DNA of 64,000 nucleotides from Haloterrigena sp. H1 (GTDB taxonomy: Archaea > Halobacteriota > Halobacteria > Halobacteriales > Natrialbaceae). Location: assembly GCF_005938085.1 (NCBI RefSeq), contig NZ_SMZK01000003.1, positions 202,977-266,976 on the forward strand, written 5' to 3'. The notes beneath the pieces were generated by a model. It had not been told where the DNA came from, made no database searches, and was given only the letters and a program-made list of their open reading frames with translations. Within the stretch, counting starts at the first letter, position 1, and every line of letters begins with the position of its first letter. Positions 16,448-24,807 of the stretch are shown piece after piece. The position numbers and the translations under genes are program-made.

Positions 16448-16587
16448 CTACGGGTTAGTGATAGGCCACCGGTTATAGGCCTTTTTCTTACGGTGACCGC
16501 GAGAAGGTGAGAAGGTCGTTCGATCAGGCCTCGAGCCCGCAGATCCACTCGAAAGGTTGATAACTGGATGTCAGTTACCCCAACCCA

Positions 16588-18948
16588 ATGAGTTCTGCCC
16601 TCGACGAGGATACCGCCCGCGCCATCAACACCGGCCGGGAGACGGTCGGCACACTCCTCTCGAGCGCCCAGCAACACCTCCAGAAGGTGTTTATCGTGTT
16701 TCTCGTGGGCTTTATCGGCTCCTTCTATGCCCTTCGCATGGTCGTCTGGGACTTTCTCGAGGCGACTGCGACAAAGCAGATGAGCCAGACGGTCGCCGGC
16801 TCGACCGACATTATCACGCGGACGCCGTTCGAGGTGATCCTGTTACAGGCGAAAATCGGGATGATAACGGGAATCATCGTTGCCATTCCCGCATTGCTCT
16901 TTTTCTCCCGGGGCGCGATCCGTCGTCGTGGCTACCACAGCGTCGTGCCGATCTCGAAAGGCTACGTCGCCGGTTTCGTCGGGCTGTCACTGTCGCTGTT
17001 CGTCGGTGGGATCGTCTACGCCTATAGCGTCTTCTTCCCCTTCGCGTTCGCGTTCCTCGCAAAGAACGCCGTCAGCGCCGGCATCAAACCGAGCTTCGGC
17101 ATTACCGAGTTCACCGAGTTCATGGCGCTGTTGACGCTGTCGTTCGGGCTCGCCGCCCAGTTGCCGCTCGTGATGAGTATTCTAGCCTACACCGAGATCA
17201 TTCCCTACGAGACGTTCCGCGACAGGTGGCGACACGCCTTCGTCCTCATCGCCGTCTTCGGGGCCGTGTTCTCCCCGCCGGACCCGTTCACACAGGTCAT
17301 GTGGGCGATGCCGATGATCACCCTCTACGTCTTTAGTCTCGGTCTCTCGAAGGTCGTCTCCAACGTTCGCCGACGCGGGGCGGCGAACTCCGAGGGAACA
17401 GGGACCGACCACGTCAAGCGACGCCTCCTCCAGTTCGGCGGCGCTCTCGCTGCCATCGCGGCCGTCGTCGCCGCCGCCGTCAACCAGGGGGCGTTCGACT
17501 ACCTCCACGCGTCGGTCTTCCCTGCCCTCCCCGATCTGATTCGGCCGACGGGACCGCTCGGCCTCGAGACGACGGCGAACACACACGGCCTCGCCGGCGA
17601 CATTGCGGTCGGCGTGACCGTTGCCGCTGCCATCGGCTTCGTCGTCCTGCTTGGCTACACGATTCGCGTCCTCCGGGGGCCGGTCTATCCGCGCGAAGAC
17701 GACATCCGACGCGCCGACACCCACGAGGACGTCGACTTCGAGACGCTCGGGGCCGAGGACATCGCCGACATCCCGACGCCGGTCTTCCAGAATATGAGCG
17801 AAGACCAGGCGCTCGAGTATTCCCGGGAGGCGATGTACGACGATAACCGGGAGAAAGCCCAGGCCATCCTCGATCGGTTCGATTCGCTGGACGCCGGCGA
17901 GGGCGGTGACGCCACGGCCGCAGGCGACGCCGGTAGTGCCACAGCAGGCGGTGAAGGCGGCGGCAGCGGAGGCGATGGAGGCGGCGGAGGCGGCGGAGGT
18001 GGAAGCCTGCTTTCGAGTACCGCCGCGGGCATGCTTGATCCCTTCACCGAGGACGAGACGACCGAAGACGACATCGGCGGCTACGGCTACGATATTGCCT
18101 TCATCCTCAGCAGTCTCACCTCGAAGATGTTCTACATCGTCGGCTGGTTCATGCTCGTCGCGGGTGGGTCCTTCTTCTGGCTCTACTCGGGCGGGCTCCG
18201 GGACGTCTTCGTCCTGTTCCTCGATCGGGTTCCCCAAGACGTCCTCGCGAAAGTCGCCGTCCGCAACGACGTCGATCCCAGTGGGATGACCCTCCAGCAA
18301 CTCATCAACGAGATGGACATCGTCGTCGCGTTGCACCCGGTCGAGGTGCTCATCTTCGAGGTGAAAGTGAGCACGCTACTCGCTGCCGTCGCCGTGTTGC
18401 CGATGGTCCTGTACTTCGTCTGGCCGGCCGCCAAAGAACGCGGGCTGGTCTACGGCGACCGGCGGACGTTCGTCGTCTGGGGCGGCTCCCTGCTCGTCGG
18501 CTTCGCCGTCGGGACCTACCTCGGGTTCTTCTGGGTTGCGCCGACGATCATCTCGTATCTGGTCTCCGATGCGATCAGCAACGGGATGGTCATCTCCTAC
18601 CGGATCAAGAACTTCTTCTGGCTCGTGATCTTCACGACCGTCGGCATCGGCTTCCTCCTGAACATCATCGTCACGATGGCGTTGTTCCACGTCGGCGGCA
18701 TCGTCAGCTACCGCTCGATGCTCGAGCGCTGGCGGCCGATCGTCGTCGGTATCTTCGCTCTCGCTGCCTTCGCCAGCCCGAAGGGTGTACTCACGATGTT
18801 GCTGGTCGCCTTCCCGATCGCGCTCACGTACCTGCTCGGTCTCGCGGTCCTCTACGTGCTGACCGGCGGTGGCCGGCTGTTCGGCGGTGGCGGCGGATCG
18901 GCGGCCGACCCCGACGCCGAGGAATCCGGAGCAGCGACCGCGGAGTGA
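16588..18948 (+). CDS. tatC2: double TatC fusion, twin-arginine translocase TatCt
   Basis: A 786-residue haloarchaeal TatCt in which two TatC modules are fused. Module one spans about residues 25-260 (QKVFIVFLVGFIGSFYALRM). Extra membrane segments and an acidic linker follow (about 290-430), with a Gly-rich stretch near 450-475. Module two is about 520-770 (MDIVVALHPVEVLIFEVKV, then WPAAKERGLVYGDRRTFV). With TatCo it forms the export system for Tat substrates such as the two cupredoxin lipoproteins in this window. No tatA gene is visible nearby. Confidence 0.94.
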   Translation: MSSALDEDTARAINTGRETVGTLLSSAQQHLQKVFIVFLVGFIGSFYALRMVVWDFLEATATKQMSQTVAGSTDIITRTPFEVILLQAKIGMITGIIVAIPALLFFSRGAIRRRGYHSVVPISKGYVAGFVGLSLSLFVGGIVYAYSVFFPFAFAFLAKNAVSAGIKPSFGITEFTEFMALLTLSFGLAAQLPLVMSILAYTEIIPYETFRDRWRHAFVLIAVFGAVFSPPDPFTQVMWAMPMITLYVFSLGLSKVVSNVRRRGAANSEGTGTDHVKRRLLQFGGALAAIAAVVAAAVNQGAFDYLHASVFPALPDLIRPTGPLGLETTANTHGLAGDIAVGVTVAAAIGFVVLLGYTIRVLRGPVYPREDDIRRADTHEDVDFETLGAEDIADIPTPVFQNMSEDQALEYSREAMYDDNREKAQAILDRFDSLDAGEGGDATAAGDAGSATAGGEGGGSGGDGGGGGGGGGSLLSSTAAGMLDPFTEDETTEDDIGGYGYDIAFILSSLTSKMFYIVGWFMLVAGGSFFWLYSGGLRDVFVLFLDRVPQDVLAKVAVRNDVDPSGMTLQQLINEMDIVVALHPVEVLIFEVKVSTLLAAVAVLPMVLYFVWPAAKERGLVYGDRRTFVVWGGSLLVGFAVGTYLGFFWVAPTIISYLVSDAISNGMVISYRIKNFFWLVIFTTVGIGFLLNIIVTMALFHVGGIVSYRSMLERWRPIVVGIFALAAFASPKGVLTMLLVAFPIALTYLLGLAVLYVLTGGGRLFGGGGGSAADPDAEESGAATAE

Positions 18949-18981
18949 CAGTGACGGCCGTGTGTTTCCGGTGACTGGCGA

Positions 18982-19000
18982 CCAACTACCCTTAAGTTGG
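18982..19000. promoter_or_regulatory. inverted repeat over the promoter of the RHH regulator gene
   Basis: CCAACT at 18982 and AGTTGG at 18995 form an inverted repeat with a 7-base spacer. The spacer and right arm overlap CTTAAG (18991-18996), a plausible TATA element 30-35 bases before the ATG at 19026. RHH proteins bind such palindromes and often repress their own gene, so autoregulation is a reasonable inference. Confidence 0.4.
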
Positions 19001-19025
19001 AACCGTGCGAACGAGTTGCTAACTG

Positions 19026-19202
19026 ATGCCCAAGATCAGCGTCGAAATCCCGCAGGAACTCCTCGACGACCTCGACGATCACGTCGGCGACGACGGAAAG
19101 TTCGTCAACCGTAGCGACGCGATTCGATCCTCGATTCGCAAGAACCTGGATATCTTAGACGAAATCGACGAGCGCCACGACCGCCTCGAGAACCAGGAGT
19201 AA
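19026..19202 (+). CDS. ribbon-helix-helix (CopG-type) transcriptional regulator
   Basis: A 58-residue protein with the full RHH pattern: a strand PKISVEIPQELLDDLDDHV, then FVNRSDAIRSSIRKNLDIL, the helix pair with the conserved N-R-S-x-A-I-R motif. It acts as a dimer inserting a beta-ribbon into the major groove. Starts at ATG 19026; its TAA ends directly against the stop of the convergent rlmE gene. Related small haloarchaeal RHH proteins are common global or autoregulators. Confidence 0.85.
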   Translation: MPKISVEIPQELLDDLDDHVGDDGKFVNRSDAIRSSIRKNLDILDEIDERHDRLENQE

Positions 19203-19979
19203 CTAGTCGCGCTCGAGTCGCTGTGCGAACCCGAAGTTCGGTTTCATATCCTCGACGCGGACTGTGACCGTCTCGCCGACCTCGGCCCCCGAGATGAACA
19301 GCCGGTAGCCCTCGACCGATGCGATACCGTCACCCTCGCTGCCGACGTCGACGATCTCGACCTCGAGTTCGTCGCCCGGTCGCACCGGTGCGGTGAGCCG
19401 CCCCTTGCCGATGAGGTAGATCTCGGAGGACTCGTCGCGGCTCGCTTTGGGAGAGGTCGCACGGACGTACTGGAACTCCTCCTCGACGTCGGCCCGGAAG
19501 TCGTCGACGTCCGGTCCTTCGAAGACCTTCACGACGAAGTCGCCGCCGCTGTCGAGCAACTCGAGGGCGGTCTCGAAGGCCTGCCGGGCGAGATGGAGCG
19601 AGCGAGCCTGATCGAGCGAGTACTCGCCGGACATGTTTGGTGCCATGTCGGAGATGACCGCATCGACCGAGCCGCCGGCGGCGTCGATGACGCGGTCGCG
19701 TGTTTTCGCCTCGGTCATGTCCCCACGCAGCGTCTCGACGTTGTCGTGCTCGTCGAAGTCCTTGATTCGCTGGAAGTCGACACCGATCACGTTCCCCTGT
19801 GGGCCGACCTCCTCGGCGGCGACCTCGAGCCAGCCGCCCGGTGCGGCACCCAGGTCGACGACTGTGTCGCCGCGGTCGAAGACGTGCTCGAGCTCGTCGA
19901 GTTGTTTGAGTTTGTAGGCCGCTCGCGAGCGGTAGCCTTCCTGTTTCGCTTTGTTGTAGTAGTGGTCTTTTCCTGCCAT
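19203..19979 (-). CDS. rlmE: 23S rRNA 2'-O-ribose U methyltransferase RlmE (FtsJ) with TRAM domain
   Basis: A 258-residue protein. The methyltransferase (residues 1-195) begins with KDHYYNKAKQEGYRSRAAYK, then has motif I VVDLGAAPGGW near residue 41 and the catalytic VISDMAPNMSGEYSLDQA near residue 111. These show the K-D-K-E type active site of FtsJ. Residues about 200-258 form a TRAM RNA-binding domain (VEIVDVGSEGDGIASVEGYR), a fusion typical of haloarchaea. It methylates U2552-equivalent of the large rRNA (family knowledge). The start at 19979 is preceded by a promoter region that also borders the pcn upstream gap. Confidence 0.94.
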   Translation of the reverse strand: MAGKDHYYNKAKQEGYRSRAAYKLKQLDELEHVFDRGDTVVDLGAAPGGWLEVAAEEVGPQGNVIGVDFQRIKDFDEHDNVETLRGDMTEAKTRDRVIDAAGGSVDAVISDMAPNMSGEYSLDQARSLHLARQAFETALELLDSGGDFVVKVFEGPDVDDFRADVEEEFQYVRATSPKASRDESSEIYLIGKGRLTAPVRPGDELEVEIVDVGSEGDGIASVEGYRLFISGAEVGETVTVRVEDMKPNFGFAQRLERD

Positions 19980-20272
19980 CGCGATATTACTCAGTTACCG
20001 CCAGTAGACGGTCGAGACGGATAGGTGACGCGACTTGCCGGGACGTGATCCGTAGGTGACGAGGAATCGGAGGTATCCCCCTCGAGGCGGAGCCAACTGC
20101 TGGTCACGTCGTCGCTATGAGAGCCGGTTAGCAGTCAGTGTCGACATCACCGCGACCGTCGTGCAGCGGAGTCGAGAAAGGGAGACAACCGACAGTCCGG
20201 GCCGGGGTCGATGCGAGCCCGCCCGCGCGTAAAGGGTGCCTTTTTATGGCAACCGTCCGTACGCCGAGCTAT
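19980..20272. other. intergenic region upstream of pcn
   Basis: About 290 bases between the divergent rlmE and pcn genes. I see no gene, RNA or repeat here apart from the pcn TATA element at 20241-20249. Confidence 0.5.
20241..20249 (+). promoter_or_regulatory. TATA element for pcn (leaderless transcript likely)
   Basis: TTTTTATGG lies 24-32 bases before the pcn ATG at 20273. This is the spacing expected if transcription starts at or next to the start codon, as is usual for haloarchaeal leaderless mRNAs. No Shine-Dalgarno sequence precedes this ATG, which fits. Confidence 0.55.
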
Positions 20273-21016
20273 ATGTTCAAGGCCATCGTGAGCGCCGAAA
20301 CGCTCACCAGCGCGCTCGACTCAGTCAGCGTGCTGGTCGACGAGTGCAAGATCCACCTCGAGGCAGACGGCCTCGAAATCCGGGCCGTCGACCCCGCGAA
20401 CGTCGGGATGGTCGACCTCTCGCTCGATTCGGCTGCGTTCGAGTCCTACGAAGCAGACGGCGGGCTGATCGGTGTCGACCTCTCGCGGCTGGAAGACATC
20501 GCCGGCATGGCCGACTCCGGCCAGCTCATCCAGCTCGAACTCGACGAGGAGACCCGCAAACTCCACATCCAGATCGACGGGCTCGAGTACACGCTCGCGC
20601 TCATTGACCCGGATTCGATCCGCCAGGAGCCCGACATTCCGGACCTCGACCTGCCCGCTGAGGTCGTCCTCGAAGGCAAAGACGTCAACCGCTCGGTGAC
20701 CGCCGCGGACATGGTCTCGGATCACATCGCGCTGGGCGTCGACGAGGGCGAGGAGTTCTTCTATGTGAATGCGGAGGGCGACACCGACGACGTTCACCTC
20801 GAGTTGACCCAGGAGGACCTGATCGACCTGCAGGTCGGCCCCGCTCACTCGCTGTTCTCGCTCGACTATCTCAAGGACATGAACAAGGCAATCCCGGGCG
20901 ATACCGAGGTCACGCTCGACCTCGGCGAGGAGTTCCCCGTCAAGATCTACTTCGGCTTCGCGGAGGGACAGGGACAGGTCACCTACATGCTCGCGCCGCG
21001 CATCCAGAGCGACTAA
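20273..21016 (+). CDS. pcn: DNA polymerase sliding clamp PCNA
   Basis: A 247-residue protein starting MFKAIVSAETLTSALDSVSV, the standard haloarchaeal PCNA start. Conserved blocks are LEIRAVDPANVGMVDLSL near residue 38, GVDLSRLEDI near 70 and the C-terminal PVKIYFGFAEGQGQVTYMLA. It forms the trimeric ring that holds DNA polymerase, FEN1 and ligase on DNA. Upstream in-frame codons exist, but the TATA spacing and conservation fix the start at 20273. Confidence 0.97.
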   Translation: MFKAIVSAETLTSALDSVSVLVDECKIHLEADGLEIRAVDPANVGMVDLSLDSAAFESYEADGGLIGVDLSRLEDIAGMADSGQLIQLELDEETRKLHIQIDGLEYTLALIDPDSIRQEPDIPDLDLPAEVVLEGKDVNRSVTAADMVSDHIALGVDEGEEFFYVNAEGDTDDVHLELTQEDLIDLQVGPAHSLFSLDYLKDMNKAIPGDTEVTLDLGEEFPVKIYFGFAEGQGQVTYMLAPRIQSD

Positions 21017-21113
21017 ACGGCCGTCGTCGACTGTTCTGCCGGCCTGCTCTGATACTTAAAACGTCGATATGGACAGGGGAGTGGCTACTCTGTGACGTCC
21101 CCTCCGGTGTGCT

Positions 21114-21425
21114 ATGCCCTCCCCGAACGATTCAGCAGACGAGCCGACAGAGGAGTACGTCACGGTGTTCGATCCGGCGGATGGCCGGCCAAGCGAAGCC
21201 GTCGTCACCGCGGTCGCCACACGACTCGAGCGGGACCCGACCGAGCTGTCGCCGCTGTACGATGCCGTCGACCCGGGCGCGCTCAACGAGCTGGTCGAAC
21301 ACGCACACAGAAAAGCCACCGACAGTGTCCATCTGATCTGGTTTACCTACGAGGGATTCTCCGTCGGCGTCCGAAGCGACGGGAGAATCCAGATCGAAGA
21401 CGCCACCACGGCCACGGCCAGTTGA
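21114..21425 (+). CDS. HalOD1 output domain-containing protein
   Basis: A 103-residue stand-alone HalOD1 domain, a haloarchaeal output module often found fused to, or next to, response-regulator receivers. The signature is AVATRLERDPTELSPLYDAVDPGALNELV, followed by a beta hairpin (HLIWFTYEGFSVGVRSDGRIQI). The N-terminus is a short acidic leader. The gene is in tail-to-tail orientation with the hydrolase gene. A second HalOD1 gene lies at 31.9 kb. Biochemical role unknown. Confidence 0.83.
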   Translation: MPSPNDSADEPTEEYVTVFDPADGRPSEAVVTAVATRLERDPTELSPLYDAVDPGALNELVEHAHRKATDSVHLIWFTYEGFSVGVRSDGRIQIEDATTATAS

Positions 21426-21464
21426 CCGGATCGTCTACACCGCCAGTTACCCTGCCTGCATCAC

Positions 21465-22334
21465 TTAGTCCTGCTCGTCGAGGAATTCCAACAGGTACTC
21501 GTTGACCAGCTCGTCGTTCTCGATGAAGAAGAGATGCGAGCCGCCCTCGATCAGTTCCAGCTGACTATTGGGCAGTTTCTCCTCGAGCAGGCGCGCGTTC
21601 TCGACGGGGACGACGCGGTCGTCGGTTCCATGAAGGATCAGCGTCGGCACGCGGACCCGGCCCAGACGCTCGCTGACGTCGAAGCTCTGGACGGCGGCGG
21701 CCTGGGCCTCGCGAGCCGGATCATCGGCATCCTGCTCGAGTCGCCACTCGATGATCTGATCCATCAAGTGGGGGTTCCGGTTGGTGAACCGCTCGGTGAA
21801 CGCGGGACGCATGCGGTGACGGATGAGCTGCCGCTCGTTTGCCCCGTCGGGCGTCTCGAACATGTGTGCCTGCGTTTCCTCGGGCACCGGTGCGGCGTCG
21901 GGCCCGCCGTGGGAGGTACAACACAGCGTCAGCGACTTCGCACGGGTGTACTCGACGGCGTAGCGCTGGGCGATCATCCCGCCCATGCTCGCACCGACGA
22001 GGTGGGCGTTATAGATCCCCGCATCGTCGAGGACGGCCTCGAGGTCAGCGGCAAGCCCACTCATCGAGTAGCCCGCCAGTTTGAGCAAGACGAGTCCGCG
22101 GAGCATCCCGGGCAGCCGCGGGACGAGCGGCGGTAAGCCGACGTCGGAGCGGCCAGTCCCCCGGTTATCGGGCGCAATTACATTGTAGCGATCCGTGACG
22201 GCTTCGCGTTGCCACCGCCACATCCATCGCCCGAATCCCAGCCCCTGAACGAAGACGACGGGCGCGGTTCCGTCGCCGTCACTCTCGTCGCGCTCGTAGT
22301 AGATCGACACACCGTCTCTCGTCGCCTGTGGCAT
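21465..22334 (-). CDS. alpha/beta hydrolase
   Basis: A 289-residue alpha/beta hydrolase fold. The oxyanion region is VFVQGLGFGRWMWRW near residue 28, the nucleophile elbow LVGASMGGMIAQ near residue 115, the acid in LILHGTDDRVVP near residue 232 and the catalytic His in EGGSHLFF near residue 262. All three triad residues are present. The layout fits esterases or 3-oxoadipate enol-lactonase-like enzymes; the substrate cannot be read from the sequence. Cytoplasmic, no signal. Confidence 0.9.
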   Translation of the reverse strand: MPQATRDGVSIYYERDESDGDGTAPVVFVQGLGFGRWMWRWQREAVTDRYNVIAPDNRGTGRSDVGLPPLVPRLPGMLRGLVLLKLAGYSMSGLAADLEAVLDDAGIYNAHLVGASMGGMIAQRYAVEYTRAKSLTLCCTSHGGPDAAPVPEETQAHMFETPDGANERQLIRHRMRPAFTERFTNRNPHLMDQIIEWRLEQDADDPAREAQAAAVQSFDVSERLGRVRVPTLILHGTDDRVVPVENARLLEEKLPNSQLELIEGGSHLFFIENDELVNEYLLEFLDEQD

Positions 22335-22446
22335 ACTCGCAGTGACGTGTCGAACGCTCTTGAAATCGATCCTCGAGCGCGGCGGTGATAAAACGTGATT
22401 ACGATAATCAGCGCGTTTATCCCGCCGGAGTAATTTCGTTTTACCG

Positions 22447-23526
22447 ATGCAGCGACTCCACGCCCGGTACCCGTTTCTCGCGGCCGCTCGCGAGTCCGTC
22501 GCGACGGAAGCGGTCGATCTCGCGACCGTCGTCGAGCAAGACCGGGCGGTCGTCGACCGCGCGCGCCAACGTGTAATTACCGCGCTCGAGGAGGGTGAAG
22601 TCGGCGAGCCACACCGCGATCCGCGCGTCGAGTTGCTCTCCTATCCCGTCGCGCGGGTACTCGTCTCGCTGGTCGGCGAGCGCGTGCTCGTCCGCAAGTA
22701 CGCCCGCGGGGAGGCCGCGACGGCCTACGACCGCTTTACCGCCGACATGGCCGACACCACCGAACTGAAAAGTGTCGCGTCGACGGGGCTCGAACTCGCA
22801 GACCTCCTGACTGAATTCGACCTGCAGGACGACGTCCGCGAGGAACCGGGCGGCGACAGCTACCGCATCGACGTCGGGGCCTACCTGCCGCTTGCCGAAG
22901 ACCTGTGGGAAGATCGGTGGCGGCTCGTCAACCGACCGCTGGAGAGGGGCGAGGTGCCCGTCGATGAAGACGAACTCCTCGCGCTGCTCCGAGAGGCGAT
23001 CCGGGGCCGGATCGAAGACGGGCTGCCCTTCGAAGTTCCCGAGACGATTGCACGTGCGCTCGAGGACGACGTCGCCGACGTTCGTGAGGTCTTAGCAACG
23101 CTCGATCTCACGCAGGACATCGACACCGTCGTTCCCGACCTCTTCCCGCCGTGTATGAAGGCGTTGCTCGATCAGGTCCAGAAGGGCGAACACCTGCCAC
23201 ACCACTCCCGCTTTGCGATCACCGCTTTCCTGACGAGTATCGGCATGTCGACCGACGAAATCGTCGACCTCTATCGAGTCAACTCGTCGTTCGGCGAGGA
23301 GATGACGCGCTATCAGACCGATCATATCCGCGGCGATAGCTCGCCGACGGAGTACTCGGCACCGGCCTGTGCGACGATGCAGTCCTACGGTGACTGCGTG
23401 AACAAAGACGACCTCTGCGAGCGGATTCCACATCCGATGGCCTACTACGAAAAGCGACTCGAGGAAGCGGAGGACGACGACCTCGAGGACTGGCGGGAGG
23501 ACGAGCAGTCGGCGAGCGGCGACTGA
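22447..23526 (+). CDS. priL: DNA primase large subunit PriL
   Basis: A 359-residue protein. It starts MQRLHARYPFLAAARESVA, as in haloarchaeal PriL. The C-terminal iron-sulfur domain shows four Cys: FPPCMKALL near 237, then APACATMQSYGDCVNKDDLC near 307-325, and HHSRFAITAFLTSIG is the conserved block between. PriL binds the catalytic subunit PriS and shapes RNA/DNA primers. It is divergent from the hydrolase gene; TATA-like elements in the 22380-22440 region are AT-rich. Confidence 0.95.
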   Translation: MQRLHARYPFLAAARESVATEAVDLATVVEQDRAVVDRARQRVITALEEGEVGEPHRDPRVELLSYPVARVLVSLVGERVLVRKYARGEAATAYDRFTADMADTTELKSVASTGLELADLLTEFDLQDDVREEPGGDSYRIDVGAYLPLAEDLWEDRWRLVNRPLERGEVPVDEDELLALLREAIRGRIEDGLPFEVPETIARALEDDVADVREVLATLDLTQDIDTVVPDLFPPCMKALLDQVQKGEHLPHHSRFAITAFLTSIGMSTDEIVDLYRVNSSFGEEMTRYQTDHIRGDSSPTEYSAPACATMQSYGDCVNKDDLCERIPHPMAYYEKRLEEAEDDDLEDWREDEQSASGD

Positions 23527-23527
23527 G

Positions 23528-23604
23528 ACGGTCTGCTGTCCCGAGTTACCGGTGCACCCGCAGCCAGGTCGCGGGTGCGCCCAAACTGACTGACAGTGGT
23601 CCGT
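23528..23604 (-). repeat. family B intergenic palindromic repeat
   Basis: Reverse-orientation copy of the 78-bp element nested at 13216-13293. The ends are ACGGTCTGCTGT at 23528 and ACAGTGGTCCGT at 23593; the internal stem GCACCCGC/GCGGGTGC (23554-23561 with 23571-23578) has a 9-base loop. It lies directly after the priL stop codon and may also act as a terminator hairpin. Confidence 0.6.
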
Positions 23605-23705
23605 CTGAGATGGCTCCCGTTGCTGGTGGTTCCGAGTGTTGTTTCGAGATCGGTGAGATAGTCACCGAGACGACCGAGAGAAATGAGCCAGCGCTAATGT
23701 AGCTC

Positions 23706-23960
23706 TCAGGCGCTGACGTCGCCACCGTCGGACTCGAGGCTGTCGTCGGAATCGTCCAGCAGGTAGGCCAAGGCGACCCCGACTGCCGTCATCACCAGGA
23801 TGAAGCCGACGATCACCCAGACGAGCATCCACCCGCCTTCGAGCGAGAGCGTGCTGTTTGCGGCGCCGTAGGACGATCCGATAGCGAACATCGCCGCCAG
23901 CATCAGTAAGACGGCACCGACGGAAACGACGATTTCGATGAGCGATTCACGTTCGACCAT
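23706..23960 (-). CDS. small conserved haloarchaeal membrane protein
   Basis: An 84-residue protein with two transmembrane segments (IVVSVGAVLLMLAAMFAIG and MLVWVIVGFILVMTAVGVAL) joined by a short outer loop with Ser and Gly, and an acidic C-terminal tail. ATG 23960 (MVERESLIEI) was chosen because it opens the conserved-looking part; the longer frame upstream crosses the divergent promoter. Function unknown. Confidence 0.72.
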   Translation of the reverse strand: MVERESLIEIVVSVGAVLLMLAAMFAIGSSYGAANSTLSLEGGWMLVWVIVGFILVMTAVGVALAYLLDDSDDSLESDGGDVSA

Positions 23961-24062
23961 TGCCTGAGCGATTTCGCCGGCCCAGTCAAAAGCGCTTCGA
24001 AGGGGTTCTTGGACGGCGATCGGGCGATAATTCCCTGTGTTCTGTCGTCGGTCGCGTATAAA

Positions 24063-24103
24063 CGACGGACATGGGCATGCAGGCATGGTGATTATGTCCG
24101 TCG
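24063..24103. promoter_or_regulatory. inverted repeat in a divergent promoter region
   Basis: Perfect 10-bp arms CGACGGACAT (24063-24072) and ATGTCCGTCG (24094-24103) with a 21-base spacer. TATA-like sequences sit just outside each arm: CGTATAAAC at 24055-24063 and CTATAAACG at 24109-24117. It looks like a symmetrical regulator site serving the SWIM gene and perhaps the membrane protein gene. Confidence 0.45.
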
Positions 24104-24159
24104 GATTCCTATAAACGTCGAATAGCCAGCCGACTATCGCTTCCCGTTCCGACGCATCC

Positions 24160-24780
24160 ATGAAAACAACAGCGTCACCGAAAGCACCGCTACCAGTACC
24201 ACGCACAGCCCACCTCCCGAAGCGATCGCGCCGCGCACACACCGAACCAATGTCGGTGTTGCCACTCGGCGACGGCCTTTACGAGGTCGAGTCGGCGAGC
24301 GGCCACACCTATCTCGTCGATCTCGAGGCGAGCCGCTGTACGTGCCCGGATCACGTCTTCCGCAAAACCCGGTGCAAGCACATTCGCCGGGTCGCCCTCG
24401 AGATCACGGCCGGCCGGACGCCGCCGCCGGGCGAGGTTGCGGTCGACTGTCACGACTGTGGCAACTCGGTCTTCGTCGACGAGGACGCGACCGCGCCGTT
24501 TTATTGCGACGAGCATACGATCTATCCGGGCGACACCGTCATCGACCGGGAGACCGGCGATCGGCTCACCGTCGTCGACGTCTCGGACCTGCGGGCCGAC
24601 GCCGTCGAAATCGGGGCGGCCGACACGACCGTCGCCGAGTACGCGACGAACGAGGACTACGACCCGGACGTGCCCGTCGTGGGCGCGGTCTATCCACACG
24701 CGACCGTCGCATCCAACGGCGTCGTTCCCGTGTCGCTGAAAGTCTATGTCTTCCCGCGAACGCGGCTCCGAAAGGTGTAA
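24160..24780 (+). CDS. SWIM zinc-finger family protein
   Basis: A 206-residue protein. After a basic N-terminal region the core SASGHTYLVDLEASRCTCPD begins near residue 43, with the SWIM motif CxCx(n)CxH completed by RKTRCKHIRRVALEI. A second zinc ribbon-like part follows (VDCHDCGNSVFV, FYCDEH). SWIM domains bind DNA or proteins and occur near recombination factors; the Hjc resolvase gene lies next door, convergent. ATG 24160 is taken because the basic leader PKRSRRAHTEPMSVLPLGDG appears part of the protein; ATG 24250 is the alternative. Confidence 0.83.
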   Translation: MKTTASPKAPLPVPRTAHLPKRSRRAHTEPMSVLPLGDGLYEVESASGHTYLVDLEASRCTCPDHVFRKTRCKHIRRVALEITAGRTPPPGEVAVDCHDCGNSVFVDEDATAPFYCDEHTIYPGDTVIDRETGDRLTVVDVSDLRADAVEIGAADTTVAEYATNEDYDPDVPVVGAVYPHATVASNGVVPVSLKVYVFPRTRLRKV

Positions 24781-24807
24781 CGGCCGACCGAGACTCGATT
24801 CAAGAGC

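Noticed and set aside
17900..18010. Gly-rich repeat in TatCt as a frameshift or tandem-repeat artefact
   Set aside because: The frame remains open and both flanking TatC modules are in the same frame, so it is an ordinary flexible linker.
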